Assembly (NCBI GenBank): GCA_016223245.1
Contig: JACRPL010000012.1
Coordinates: 1 to 64,000 of the forward strand
Length of the DNA stretch: 64,000 nt
From: Candidatus Saganbacteria bacterium
Lineage (GTDB): Bacteria; Margulisbacteria; WOR-1; XYC2-FULL-46-14; XYC2-FULL-37-10
Reading direction: 5' to 3'
Shown here: positions 27,247 to 36,100 of the stretch, in pieces
Layout of the letters: every line of letters starts with the position of its first letter
Position numbering within the stretch: position 1 is the stretch's first letter
Program-made: the position numbers and the translations under genes
Notes under the pieces: model-generated
The model's database searches: none
The model's input: the letters and a program-made list of their open reading frames with translations, nothing else
What the model was told of the DNA's origin: nothing

Positions 27247-28710
27247 ATGATCGAAACCATCTTAAAAAAAATCCTCCCGAATTTTTCAGGCAAAAAGATA
27301 TTGATCGTCGGCGACATCATGCTAGATGAACATATTTGGAGCAAAGTAAATAGGATAAGCCCGGAAGCTCCAGTCGTTATTGCGGATGTTACACGGATAT
27401 CTCATGTACCAGGAGGCTGCGGGAACGTCGCGGCAAACATCAAGGCGCTTGGTGGGACCCCGCTGCTCGTGGGCCTTGTAGGAAACGATAGCTCCGGCGA
27501 CAAGCTTCTAGTTTCCTTGAACAATTGCGGCATTCAGACAAATTTAATTATCAAGACCGGCGGACGGCCAACAATCCTAAAATCCAGAGTGATCGCGGGA
27601 AGCCAGCAAGTTGTGCGCGTTGACCGCGAAGACAAAGGCCCTCTTCCCGTAAATCTATCAGAGAAAGTATTAAAGGCGGCATTAAAACAAATTAAGAACG
27701 CAGATGCGGTAATAATTTCCGATTATGGCAAGGGTATAACATCGGAACATTTGTGCCAATCGATGATCAAGGCCGCAAAACAAAACAAGATCCCGGTTCT
27801 TGTTGATCCCAAAGGAACAAATTATTCTAAATATAAAGGGGCGACTATCATCACCCCAAATCTTTCGGAAGCATCCGTTGCAAGCAAAGTAAAAATTGAC
27901 GACGAGAAAACACTTTCAAAAGCAGGGAACTTCCTTCTTAAAACACTAGACCTGCAATACGCATTGATCACAAAAAGCGAGAATGGGATGAGCCTTTTTG
28001 CAAAAAATGGACAAGTAATTAATATTCCTGGAATAAAAAGAGAAGTATTCGATATAACGGGTGCCGGCGATACCGTGATCGCAACGATCGCTCTTTCCCT
28101 GGCATCGGGCGCTAAAATCGAAGAAGCCTGCCACCTTTCGAATATCGCAGGCTCCGTCAAAGTCACGAAGATAGCCACACAGCCCGTACATGCAAACGAG
28201 CTTGAAGCGGCGCTTGAAGAAAAAGAGCCAACATCGCGCAAAATAAAAACCCGCAAAGAGATCTCCGAGATCGCCAAACGATTGAAATCCGAGGGCGCTC
28301 GCATTGCTTTTACGAACGGGTGTTTTGATATTCTGCATCTGGGACATGTCAGATATTTAAAAGAAGCTAAGAAATTGGGCGATGTTTTAATAGTCGGATT
28401 AAATAGCGATCGATCGGTAAAATCTTTAAAAGGCTCCACCCGCCCGTATGTCTCCGGATTGGAAAGAGCGGAAATATTGGCATCGCTTGAGAGTGTTGAT
28501 TATGTCGTGATCTTCGACGAATCGAGACCAGATAATTTGATAAGATCGATCGGCCCAAATGTTCATGTTAAAGGCGGAGACTACAAGATCTCGCAACTAC
28601 CCGAAAGAAAGCTAGTAGAACAACTAGGCGGAAAAGTAGTTGTAATCCCCCCTACAAAAGGCCGTTCAACTTCAAATATCATTGACAGAATCCTTGGGAG
28701 GCAGCAATGA
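27247..28710 (+). CDS. hldE: bifunctional heptose 7-phosphate kinase / heptose 1-phosphate adenylyltransferase
   Basis: A 487-residue fusion. The N-terminal PfkB-type kinase domain (about 1-320) has the GDIMLDEH and GAGDTVIA motifs. The C-terminal nucleotidyltransferase domain (about 345-487) has GCFDILHLGHVRYL and the GGDYK segment. It makes ADP-heptose precursors for the LPS inner core. The full fusion is as in E. coli HldE. It follows gmhA without a gap and overlaps the next gene by ATGA. Confidence 0.96.
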   Translation: MIETILKKILPNFSGKKILIVGDIMLDEHIWSKVNRISPEAPVVIADVTRISHVPGGCGNVAANIKALGGTPLLVGLVGNDSSGDKLLVSLNNCGIQTNLIIKTGGRPTILKSRVIAGSQQVVRVDREDKGPLPVNLSEKVLKAALKQIKNADAVIISDYGKGITSEHLCQSMIKAAKQNKIPVLVDPKGTNYSKYKGATIITPNLSEASVASKVKIDDEKTLSKAGNFLLKTLDLQYALITKSENGMSLFAKNGQVINIPGIKREVFDITGAGDTVIATIALSLASGAKIEEACHLSNIAGSVKVTKIATQPVHANELEAALEEKEPTSRKIKTRKEISEIAKRLKSEGARIAFTNGCFDILHLGHVRYLKEAKKLGDVLIVGLNSDRSVKSLKGSTRPYVSGLERAEILASLESVDYVVIFDESRPDNLIRSIGPNVHVKGGDYKISQLPERKLVEQLGGKVVVIPPTKGRSTSNIIDRILGRQQ

Positions 28711-29423
28711 CCAATTCCCTCACTCATCTTTCCCAATTTTGGAAGTTTAAAGCTATTTCACCCTCTCCCATTGGGAGAGGGGTTAATTGTAATAAGATTT
28801 CAAAAATAAAAAATTGGGTGAGGGCTGATTCTTTTTTGGTCATTGGGATCTGTTTAATAATAATGCTATCTATTTCAGCAAACGCTTGGCAAACGACCAA
28901 AGAACTCGAGAAAGAAGTCTCTGTCAAGAGAGCCGCCCTAAAAGCAAGCCCAACGGCAGACAATTATTTTGATCTTGCAATATCTTACGCTTATACAAAC
29001 CGCATACAGGAAGGATGGGCACTGCTAAAAAAAGCAGACGAAGCGGATAGTCAATTCAAGAACAGGTCATACAAGGAATATACGGAGAAAGTCATAGCTG
29101 ATCCTCAAGATTGGAAATTAAGATTTAGATTGGCTTTTTCCCTGTATTTTGCCGGAAAGAAAACCGAGGCTATTAGGGAATTAAAGAACGTATTGATAAT
29201 AGATCCATACAATGTTTGGGCATGGGGATATATTTCTTTGATATATGGTGAAATAGGCGAAACCGATAAGGCGATCGAAGCCGCAAGATCGGGACTAAAA
29301 ATAGATACCCTTGTCGCAGCTCTCCACCTGCTCCTTTCCGCCGGTTACTACAAAAAAGGGGATTCTTGGGGCGGCCTATTGGAAGGCGGGACAGCTTTAA
29401 GGCTCAAAGCCCAAGGTTACTGA
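28707..29423 (+). CDS. TPR protein whose N-terminus is repeat-derived
   Basis: The 238-residue frame has a hydrophobic segment at about 45-62 (SFLVIGICLIIMLSISANAW), then TPR-like repeats (about 85-235). The first 44 residues are largely encoded by a family-2 palindrome (28757-28825, read as ISPSPIGRG) and look foreign. The original gene may have begun nearer the hydrophobic segment, which would then act as a signal peptide or anchor, placing the TPRs in the periplasm. It overlaps hldE by 4 bp and precedes lptC. Confidence 0.78.
   Translation: MTNSLTHLSQFWKFKAISPSPIGRGVNCNKISKIKNWVRADSFLVIGICLIIMLSISANAWQTTKELEKEVSVKRAALKASPTADNYFDLAISYAYTNRIQEGWALLKKADEADSQFKNRSYKEYTEKVIADPQDWKLRFRLAFSLYFAGKKTEAIRELKNVLIIDPYNVWAWGYISLIYGEIGETDKAIEAARSGLKIDTLVAALHLLLSAGYYKKGDSWGGLLEGGTALRLKAQGY
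28757..28826. repeat. family-2 palindrome in the TPR gene (copy 4)
   Basis: CACCCTCTCCCATTGGGAGAGGGG forms a stem, and TCACCC at the left faces GGGTGAGGG at the right (28815-28823). The whole element is read in frame. Confidence 0.75.
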
Positions 29424-29424
29424 T

Positions 29425-30444
29425 ATGGAATTCTTGAAAAGATTTTCTTTATTTATATTTTGCGTATTTATTTTAATTCTTTTTGTTTGGGCCCTTTACG
29501 CGCCAAAGCAGGACGTCACAAAACAGCTGGCAAAAACAATTGAAGAGCAAAAAGATAGACTGGACCTTCTGTATAAGGGCGTAACCTTCCAAGAGACATT
29601 GAATGGGGTCAAATATTGGGAGATCAAAGCGAAGTCGAGCAGTATTAATCGTTCGACAAGCATTGCGTCGCTTGAAGGGACCGAAGGGACCTTTTTTGAA
29701 AAAGGGCTTCCAACATTAAAGTTTGTTTCCCCCGCCGCGTCCTGGTTCATGGATAAAAAAGAAATAAAGCTTAAAAAAGTCATAGGCTATGACGCCAAAT
29801 CGGACCAGAAAGACATCGAAGAACTTAAAGCTCAAGACCATAATGTACCGAGCTATTTCGAACTGCCGGGATCGTACAAAGGACGGGGAAAAGGATTTTT
29901 CTTTAAGTCCGAAAATTTAAGCTGGAACATAAAAGACAAACAATTAGTGTGCGATAACGGCCTTTGGCTTAAGAAAGGTGAGATCGCAGGTCTTGCAAGA
30001 AAACTTACAAGCGATGTTGCCATGGAAAAAGTCAGGATATCGGGCGACCCCAAAATAAATATCTCGAATGGGGTGCCTGCAATGCTTCGCGCGAAAGAAT
30101 TTGAAGTCGACAGCGTTAGGAATATTTTGACCGCAAAGGATGGCGTCTCATTGAACGCAAACGATATAAAGATCGCGGCCTCCCAAGCTGCATACGAACA
30201 GGACAGCGGGAATATTAAATTGGCCGGCGGAGTCGCGGTGAATTATAAGAATTATAAAGCAACATCTTCTACGGCATTATACAGCGTTAAGAATGAAAAT
30301 ATGGTCCTATCAAAGGACGCAAAACTATTCCGCGACGGGAGCACATTAAGCGGGCAAGAGATATTTGTAGATATTAAAACGAGAGCGTTCTCGGTCAGGG
30401 GAAAAAGCAAGATAGTTGTCCCCGAAAAGGAGTTGAATAAGTAA
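29425..30444 (+). CDS. lptC: LPS export protein, LptC-type with OstA-like extension
   Basis: A 339-residue protein with one N-terminal membrane helix (about 6-26), then beta-strand-rich periplasmic repeats typical of LptC/LptA. At nearly twice the length of E. coli LptC (191), it appears to contain two such beta-jellyroll units, so it could serve as both LptC and part of the LptA bridge. Neighbours gmhA-hldE and the distant lptF/G support an LPS role. Confidence 0.82.
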   Translation: MEFLKRFSLFIFCVFILILFVWALYAPKQDVTKQLAKTIEEQKDRLDLLYKGVTFQETLNGVKYWEIKAKSSSINRSTSIASLEGTEGTFFEKGLPTLKFVSPAASWFMDKKEIKLKKVIGYDAKSDQKDIEELKAQDHNVPSYFELPGSYKGRGKGFFFKSENLSWNIKDKQLVCDNGLWLKKGEIAGLARKLTSDVAMEKVRISGDPKINISNGVPAMLRAKEFEVDSVRNILTAKDGVSLNANDIKIAASQAAYEQDSGNIKLAGGVAVNYKNYKATSSTALYSVKNENMVLSKDAKLFRDGSTLSGQEIFVDIKTRAFSVRGKSKIVVPEKELNK

Positions 30445-30445
30445 C

Positions 30446-31417
30446 ATGAAAACAGCAGAAGAAGTTAAAGCCATGCCAAAGCTTGAAGCTATTGTCCAAA
30501 ACGCAGGCCCCCATTTTGATCTCATAATCATAGGCGGAGGTCCTGCGGGACTGACAGCCGCGATCTATGCAGGGCGCTCGCGCTTAAAAATGCTCGTCAT
30601 CGAAAAAGCGCTCGTAGGCGGCATGGCAACAACAACATTCCACATAGACAATTATCCAGGCTTTCCGGAAGGCATAAGCGGGATCGAAATAAGCCAAAGG
30701 CTCGAACAGCAGGTGCAAAAACTTGATGTGCCGATATTTTACGGCGATGTAACAAACGTCCACAAAGACAGGTCGATCGAAATTGATGGAAAAAAACTTA
30801 CCGCAAAAGCTTTGATCATTGCGACTGGGTCCGAAACCTTAAAATTAAATGTACCCGGTGAAAAAGAACTTCGAGGGCGAGGCGTATCATATTGCGCTAC
30901 ATGCGACGGCGCTTTTTATCGTGAAAAGAATATCGCTGTCGTGGGAGGCGGCAATTCCGCTGTTGAAGAAGCCATTTATTTGACCCGTTTCGGGAAAACC
31001 GTTAATATAATCCACAGGAGAGACAGGCTTCGCGCCGATAAAATATTAGCTGAGCAAGCGACGATCAACCCCAAGATTTTTATCCATTGGAATTCGGTTG
31101 TCCAAAAGATCGAAGGCGAAAAAAAGGTTGAAAAGATATTACTCGAGAACGTGAATACAAAGATCAAGTCAAAGATCCCGGTTGACGGCGTTTTTATTTA
31201 TGTCGGCATGAAACCGAATACGGATATCGTGAAAAAAATAGTCAAATTATCGGAAAATGGATCGATCGTCGCCGACCACGATATGAAAACATCGGCTCCG
31301 GGAATATTTGCATGCGGGGATGTGATCGATAAATCCTTGCGGCAAATAGTTACCGCTTGCGGAGATGGGGCGATCGCCGCGGAATCGGCCAGGAAATTCA
31401 TCGAAGAAGGGAAATAA
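30446..31417 (+). CDS. trxB: thioredoxin reductase family protein
   Basis: A 323-residue flavoprotein with FAD motif GGGPAGLTAAIYAGR near residue 30, redox pair CATC (about 152-155) and NADPH motif VGGGNSAVEEA. It reduces thioredoxin with NADPH. It has an N-terminal extension of about 22 residues ahead of the Rossmann fold. It lies one base after lptC and its stop overlaps the AEC gene start. Confidence 0.94.
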   Translation: MKTAEEVKAMPKLEAIVQNAGPHFDLIIIGGGPAGLTAAIYAGRSRLKMLVIEKALVGGMATTTFHIDNYPGFPEGISGIEISQRLEQQVQKLDVPIFYGDVTNVHKDRSIEIDGKKLTAKALIIATGSETLKLNVPGEKELRGRGVSYCATCDGAFYREKNIAVVGGGNSAVEEAIYLTRFGKTVNIIHRRDRLRADKILAEQATINPKIFIHWNSVVQKIEGEKKVEKILLENVNTKIKSKIPVDGVFIYVGMKPNTDIVKKIVKLSENGSIVADHDMKTSAPGIFACGDVIDKSLRQIVTACGDGAIAAESARKFIEEGK

Positions 31418-32316
31418 TGCCGATCTTTTTTAAAGTCTTGAATTTAATGCTTCCACTGATACTTATCTCTTTTGCGGGCTTTGTCTTGGCTAAGCTAAAG
31501 AAATTCAACACCCAAACATTTTCGGACATGATAATATATTTAACCGCCCCCGCCCTATTTATTGTTTCTTTAAGTACGAACAGCTTTGAGACAAAAGAAC
31601 TTTTAACGATAATATTGACTTCATTCCTGACCATTTGCTTGTCGGCTCTTTTTGTTTGGATATTAAAGAAAAGAATGGATATCCCCCTTGGCTTTTATCT
31701 TCCGGTAATTTTTATGAACTCGGGTTTTATTGGCCTGCCATTGATTCTCATGATGTTCGGGGCAGAAGGGCTTGCGCGCGCGATAGTTTACGACGTTGTG
31801 AACGGGCTTCTTATTTTTTCGCTTGGCATATATATTATCTCGAACAAAAAAGACAGGTTTGAAATATTCAAGACCCCGATACTATATGCCGCGGTAATCG
31901 GGATCCTAATAAATTATTTAAAAATTACTATCCCCTATCCGATCCAAATATCGCTTAGCATGGTCGGAAGCATAACTATCCCCCTCGCTTTGATAACGCT
32001 TGGGTATCAGCTCGGAAAAATAAAGATCAGGACGATCAAACTCCCCATCTTTGGGGCGGCAATAAGATTGGCATTTGGATTATTTATCGCATTTTCAGTG
32101 ATCAAACTTTTCAATGTTAGAGGTGAACTTGCGAACATATTGGTCATTATGTCGGCGCTTCCATCGGCGCTAAACGGCATAGTGCTATCGGAAAAATACA
32201 GGAAAGAGGATTCCGATGTTATTGCGTCAACGATCGCCATAAGCATTCTGGCATCCATTATTTATCTGCCGATAATAATATCTTTGATAAAATGCATACA
32301 AAGCAAGACGAGCTAA
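31417..32316 (+). CDS. AEC family transporter
   Basis: A 299-residue membrane protein with about ten predicted helices, matching the auxin efflux carrier (Mem_trans) family of small organic acid or malate permeases. The start at 31417 shares its A with the trxB stop; the longer frame is not supported. The C-terminus overlaps larE by 25 bp. The substrate is unknown. Confidence 0.88.
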   Translation: MPIFFKVLNLMLPLILISFAGFVLAKLKKFNTQTFSDMIIYLTAPALFIVSLSTNSFETKELLTIILTSFLTICLSALFVWILKKRMDIPLGFYLPVIFMNSGFIGLPLILMMFGAEGLARAIVYDVVNGLLIFSLGIYIISNKKDRFEIFKTPILYAAVIGILINYLKITIPYPIQISLSMVGSITIPLALITLGYQLGKIKIRTIKLPIFGAAIRLAFGLFIAFSVIKLFNVRGELANILVIMSALPSALNGIVLSEKYRKEDSDVIASTIAISILASIIYLPIIISLIKCIQSKTS

Positions 32317-33107
32317 GAAAAATATTAACAAATATGGAAAGAGTATTGGTCGCGTACTCGGGCGGCGTCGACAGTACATATCTTTTAAAAATGGCGTTAA
32401 ATGCTTTAGGGAAGCATAATGTTCTGGCGGTGATAGCCTCATCTGAAACTTATCCGGAATTTGAAAAGAAAGAAGCTATAGAGCTTGCGGAAGAATTCGA
32501 CGCGAACTTCAAAGTGATCGAAACAAGCGAGTTTTTGGATGAAAATTTCAGAAAAAATCCCGACAACAGATGCTTCTACTGCAAGAGCGAATTGTTCTCC
32601 AAACTGCGAGATATCGCGAAAGAATTAAAATATAATTTTGTCGTCGACGGCTCGAATGCTGATGACCTTGCGGATTATAGGCCGGGAGCCAAAGCTAAGA
32701 AAGAAAATGGAGTCAGAAGCCCTCTTCAAGAAGCAGCTTTAACCAAAAAAGAAATACGCTCCTTTTCAAAAGAATTAGGGCTCAAAACTTGGAATAAGCC
32801 ATCTTACGCGTGCCTTGCGTCGCGCATCCCCTATGGAACAGAGATCACGCTCGATTCTCTAAAGAAGATCGACCTTGGCGAGCAATTCCTAAGAGATCTA
32901 GGATTTTCGCAATTAAGGGTCCGCCATCATGGCAGCATTGTGAGGATCGAGATTAATAAAGATGAACTACCTCAAATAATTGAAAACGACCTGTTGGATG
33001 TAATAAGCCGAAAATTCGAAAGCCTCGGATATACATATGTCACCCTTGATCTTAAAGGCTATCGAACTGGATCTATGAATGAATCCATCTTGACAAAGAA
33101 GGCTTAA
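32292..33107 (+). CDS. larE: LarE-like ATP-dependent sulfur transferase
   Basis: A 271-residue PP-loop protein (AYSGGVDSTYLL) with the RCFYCK segment and PSYACLASRIPYG, where LarE has its sulfur-donating Cys 176. LarE adds sulfur to the nickel-pincer cofactor of lactate racemase. larA, larB and larC are absent from the window. It ends just before the iscS-iscU-mnmA operon, whose -35 box lies within its last codons. A wider sulfur-transfer role is possible. Confidence 0.88.
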   Translation: MHTKQDELRKILTNMERVLVAYSGGVDSTYLLKMALNALGKHNVLAVIASSETYPEFEKKEAIELAEEFDANFKVIETSEFLDENFRKNPDNRCFYCKSELFSKLRDIAKELKYNFVVDGSNADDLADYRPGAKAKKENGVRSPLQEAALTKKEIRSFSKELGLKTWNKPSYACLASRIPYGTEITLDSLKKIDLGEQFLRDLGFSQLRVRHHGSIVRIEINKDELPQIIENDLLDVISRKFESLGYTYVTLDLKGYRTGSMNESILTKKA

Positions 33108-33128
33108 ATAGGTATAATTTATACCTAT
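33090..33128 (+). promoter_or_regulatory. iscS operon promoter with a perfect operator-like palindrome
   Basis: TTGACA (33090-33095), a 17-bp spacer and TATAAT (33113-33118). The palindrome ATAGGTATAA T TTATACCTAT (33108-33128) has perfect 10-bp arms and covers the -10 box. A repressor, perhaps an Fe-S-sensing Rrf2-type protein, could block this promoter. The regulator is not in the window. Confidence 0.8.
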
Positions 33129-33145
33129 TATAGAAAGGAGCGCAT

Positions 33146-34312
33146 ATGAAGAGAATATATTTGGATTACGCGGCCTCAACCCCGCTTTATCCTGAAGTTG
33201 TTGAAGCAATGAAACCATTCTATTCCGAAATCTACGGTAACCCGTCATCTATCCACCAATTCGGACAAGAAGCTAAAAAAGCGATCGAATCGGCTAGAGA
33301 AAAATTAGCGGAACTTCTTTCTTGCAGTCCCGAAGAGATCGTGTTTACTTCAAGCGGAACAGAAGCCGACAATTTGGCGCTTGAAGGCATCGCCTACGCG
33401 AAAAAGAACAAGGGAAACCATATCATAACGACAAAGATCGAACATCATGCCGTCCTCCACTGCTTGAAGTTTCTTGGAGGCCAAGGGTTTGAAGTAACAC
33501 ATCTTGATGTGAACAAAGACGGATTTGTAAACCCGGAAGACATAAGATCGGCGATCAAACCTTCAACAATTCTGGTATCGGCCATGCATGCAAATAACGA
33601 AATTGGAACGATTCAGCCGATAAAAGAAATCTCAAAGATAACAAAAGAAAAAGGAGTCGCTTTTCATACTGATGCGGTGCAAACTGTCGGCCATATCGAA
33701 ACGAATGTAACAAAACTTGGCGTCGATATGCTTGCTCTTTCGGCTCATAAGCTATACGGCCCCAAAGGCATTGGCGCCCTATATATAAGGAAAGGGACAA
33801 AGATCATCCCGTTGATCCATGGCGGAGCACAGGAAAGAGGGAGAAGAGCTTCAACCGAAAATGTACCGGGGATTGTTGGCCTTGGCGTTGCGGCAAAGAT
33901 CGCAAAGGATAAAATGCAGGAATTCGCCATAACCCAGACCGAATTAAAAAACATGCTTATTGATGGGATATTATCTAAGATAAAAGAAAGCTCCATTAAC
34001 GGATCAAGGAACGATCGCCTGCCAAACAACGTCAATGTTTCAATAAAATACATCGAAGGTGAATCAATGCTCCTCAATTTGGATATGGAAGGGATCGCCG
34101 CGGGAACAGGCTCCGCTTGCTCTTCAGGATCGCTTGATCCGTCGCATGTACTGATGGCGATAGGCCTCAAGCACGAGCTCGCGCATGGAAGCCTAAGATT
34201 CTCACTTGGTAGACTGACGACAAAAAAAGATATAGAATATGTATTGGAAAAGCTTCCACAAATAGTTAATAAACTGCGGGCTATGTCGCCGCTGTATAAA
34301 GGAGAGAAATAA
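33146..34312 (+). CDS. iscS: cysteine desulfurase (NifS/IscS type)
   Basis: A 388-residue PLP enzyme that takes sulfur from cysteine for Fe-S clusters and tRNA thiolation. It has the PLP lysine in SAHKLYGPKG and the catalytic loop Cys in GSACSSGS near residue 325. It starts after AAAGGAG. It is first in an iscS-iscU-mnmA operon. The direct link with mnmA suggests it supplies sulfur for tRNA 2-thiouridine. Confidence 0.96.
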   Translation: MKRIYLDYAASTPLYPEVVEAMKPFYSEIYGNPSSIHQFGQEAKKAIESAREKLAELLSCSPEEIVFTSSGTEADNLALEGIAYAKKNKGNHIITTKIEHHAVLHCLKFLGGQGFEVTHLDVNKDGFVNPEDIRSAIKPSTILVSAMHANNEIGTIQPIKEISKITKEKGVAFHTDAVQTVGHIETNVTKLGVDMLALSAHKLYGPKGIGALYIRKGTKIIPLIHGGAQERGRRASTENVPGIVGLGVAAKIAKDKMQEFAITQTELKNMLIDGILSKIKESSINGSRNDRLPNNVNVSIKYIEGESMLLNLDMEGIAAGTGSACSSGSLDPSHVLMAIGLKHELAHGSLRFSLGRLTTKKDIEYVLEKLPQIVNKLRAMSPLYKGEK

Positions 34313-34314
34313 TC

Positions 34315-34752
34315 ATGGCTTCACCATATTCAACGAAGGTAATGGACCATTTTATGCACCCACGGAATGTTGGTGAAATGGAAAATCCCGATGGAACTGG
34401 GCATGTCGGAAATCCGACCTGCGGCGACATAATGGAAATGTATATAAAAGTTAAAGATAACGTCATAACCGACGCAAAGTTCAAGACCTTCGGCTGCGGC
34501 GCCGCAATTGCTACATCTTCAATGGCGACAGAAATGATCAAAGGCAAAACGATCGATGAAGCCTTGGCCGTTACAAATAAAGCTGTCGCGGAAGCGCTAG
34601 GCGGTCTTCCTGCCGTCAAGATGCACTGCTCGGTCCTTGCCGAAGAAGCTCTCCAATCGGCAATTGACGATTATTTAAAAAAAACTACGGGAAAAGGTCT
34701 TCCGGGATTTAAGCCTCACGATGATATCCACGAAGAAGTACACGGCAATTAA
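34315..34752 (+). CDS. iscU: Fe-S cluster scaffold protein (IscU/NifU N-terminal type)
   Basis: A 145-residue scaffold with the three cluster ligands Cys36 (NPTCGD), Cys61 (FGCGAA) and Cys105 (HCSVLA), and the Asp38 next to Cys36. It has a C-terminal extension of about 17 residues beyond the fold. It takes sulfur from the upstream desulfurase. Its end overlaps mnmA by 32 bp. Confidence 0.95.
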   Translation: MASPYSTKVMDHFMHPRNVGEMENPDGTGHVGNPTCGDIMEMYIKVKDNVITDAKFKTFGCGAAIATSSMATEMIKGKTIDEALAVTNKAVAEALGGLPAVKMHCSVLAEEALQSAIDDYLKKTTGKGLPGFKPHDDIHEEVHGN

Positions 34753-35860
34753 TAACAAAAAAGTCCTGGCCGCAATGTCGGGCGGTGTCGATTCATCGGT
34801 TGCCGCAGTATTACTCAAACAACAAGGATACGATCTTGTCGGCATTACAATGAACCTCTCCTGCGTTGAAAATTCGTCCGACAGAAGCTGCTGCAGCGCG
34901 GAAGCCGCAAACGACGCAAAAAAAGTTGCCGATGCTTTAGGCTTCTCCCACTACACCCTGAATTACAAGGACGAATTCAAAAGATTCGTCATAAGTAATT
35001 TTATCGATGAATACAAGAACGGCCGCACGCCAAACCCGTGCGTCAGATGCAACCAGTTTTTAAAATTCGACTTATTAATAAAAAAAGCGAAAGAGCTTGG
35101 GTGTGATTATGTTGCGACTGGGCATTATGCACGAATTGAGCCCTCACCCCTATCCCCTGTCCCCTTCCCCCTTACTAAGGGGGAAGGGGAAAAAGGGGTT
35201 AGGGGTTATAAACTTCTAAAAGGAATTGACTCAAAGAAAGACCAATCATACTTTTTATACACAATGGGTCAAGAGGCTCTGGCGCATACGCTTTTTCCGC
35301 TCGGGGAATTAACCAAAGATGAAGTGAGAAAGATTGCAAGAAAAAATAGGCTTTCAGTTGCCGAGAAAAAAGAAAGCCAAGAGATCTGCTTTGTACCCGA
35401 CGACGATTATTCAAAATACATTAAAGAAAACGCCCCAGAATTGGTCAAACCCGGAAATATAATTGATACAACAGGAAAAGTAGTTGGGCGCCATGACGGG
35501 ATAGCATTTTATACGATCGGCCAAAGAAAAGGGATCGGAGCGCATAAAGGCAAGCCAAAATATGTTGTTGGGCTTGATACAAAGAGAAATGAGGTCATTA
35601 TCGGCAATAACGATGATACGTTATTAGATAATTTTACAGCACATAGTGTGAGTTTTATAAATGGATCGATCCCGGAAAAAAGCATGGAAATAAATGCCAA
35701 AATTCGTTATAATTCAAAAGAAGCTCCTGCAGTATTATCGGATCTGGGAGAGAAGACCTTTAAAATTAAATTCAAAGAGCCGCAGAGAGCTCTCACGCCA
35801 GGCCAATCGGTCGTTTTCTATTTTGGGGACGAACTATTGGGCGGCGGGATCATTAATTAG
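34721..35860 (+). CDS. mnmA: tRNA-specific 2-thiouridylase with an in-frame palindrome
   Basis: A 379-residue PP-loop enzyme (AAMSGGVDSSVAA) that makes 2-thiouridine at wobble position 34 of Lys, Glu and Gln tRNAs. Catalytic cysteines are in TPNPCVRCN and QEICFVPDDDY. Between GHYARIE and YKLLKGIDSKKDQSYF, where homologues have a short loop, about 20 extra residues (PSPLSPVPFPLTKGEGEKG) are encoded by a family-2 palindrome (35142-35206). The frame is kept and both active-site parts are intact, so it is likely functional. Confidence 0.95.
   Translation: MISTKKYTAINNKKVLAAMSGGVDSSVAAVLLKQQGYDLVGITMNLSCVENSSDRSCCSAEAANDAKKVADALGFSHYTLNYKDEFKRFVISNFIDEYKNGRTPNPCVRCNQFLKFDLLIKKAKELGCDYVATGHYARIEPSPLSPVPFPLTKGEGEKGVRGYKLLKGIDSKKDQSYFLYTMGQEALAHTLFPLGELTKDEVRKIARKNRLSVAEKKESQEICFVPDDDYSKYIKENAPELVKPGNIIDTTGKVVGRHDGIAFYTIGQRKGIGAHKGKPKYVVGLDTKRNEVIIGNNDDTLLDNFTAHSVSFINGSIPEKSMEINAKIRYNSKEAPAVLSDLGEKTFKIKFKEPQRALTPGQSVVFYFGDELLGGGIIN
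35142..35206. repeat. family-2 palindrome inside mnmA (copy 5)
   Basis: Arms CCTCACCCCTATCCCC and GGGGTTAGGGG flank the stem CCCCTTCCCCCTTA/TAAGGGGGAAGGGG. The element is read in frame and adds about 20 residues to MnmA. Confidence 0.88.
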
Positions 35861-35872
35861 GGGAAAACAAAA

Positions 35873-36100
35873 ATGGCAGGAAAAAGGATCAAATTCTCGT
35901 TCAAACCGGAAAAAAGCTGCGAAAATGTACACCTCGCGGGTGATTTTACCGATTGGCAAACAAATAGCATTTTGATGAAAAAAAACAAGACAGGCGAATG
36001 GACATACACAAAATCGCTTACCTATGGCATGCATGAATATAAATTTATCGCGGATGGCGAGTGGCAGCCAGGGGAAAACTCGGTAATTCAAGTTGCCTGA
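35873..36100 (+). CDS. small CBM48/AMPK-type glycogen-binding domain protein
   Basis: A 75-residue protein that is almost entirely an early-set glycan-binding domain: FSFKPEKSCENVHLAGDFTDW and the later YEYKFIADGEW-like segment (MHEYKFIADGEWQPGEN). Such stand-alone domains bind alpha-glucans or act as protein adaptors. It overlaps nadA by 8 bp. Its role is unknown. Confidence 0.88.
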   Translation: MAGKRIKFSFKPEKSCENVHLAGDFTDWQTNSILMKKNKTGEWTYTKSLTYGMHEYKFIADGEWQPGENSVIQVA

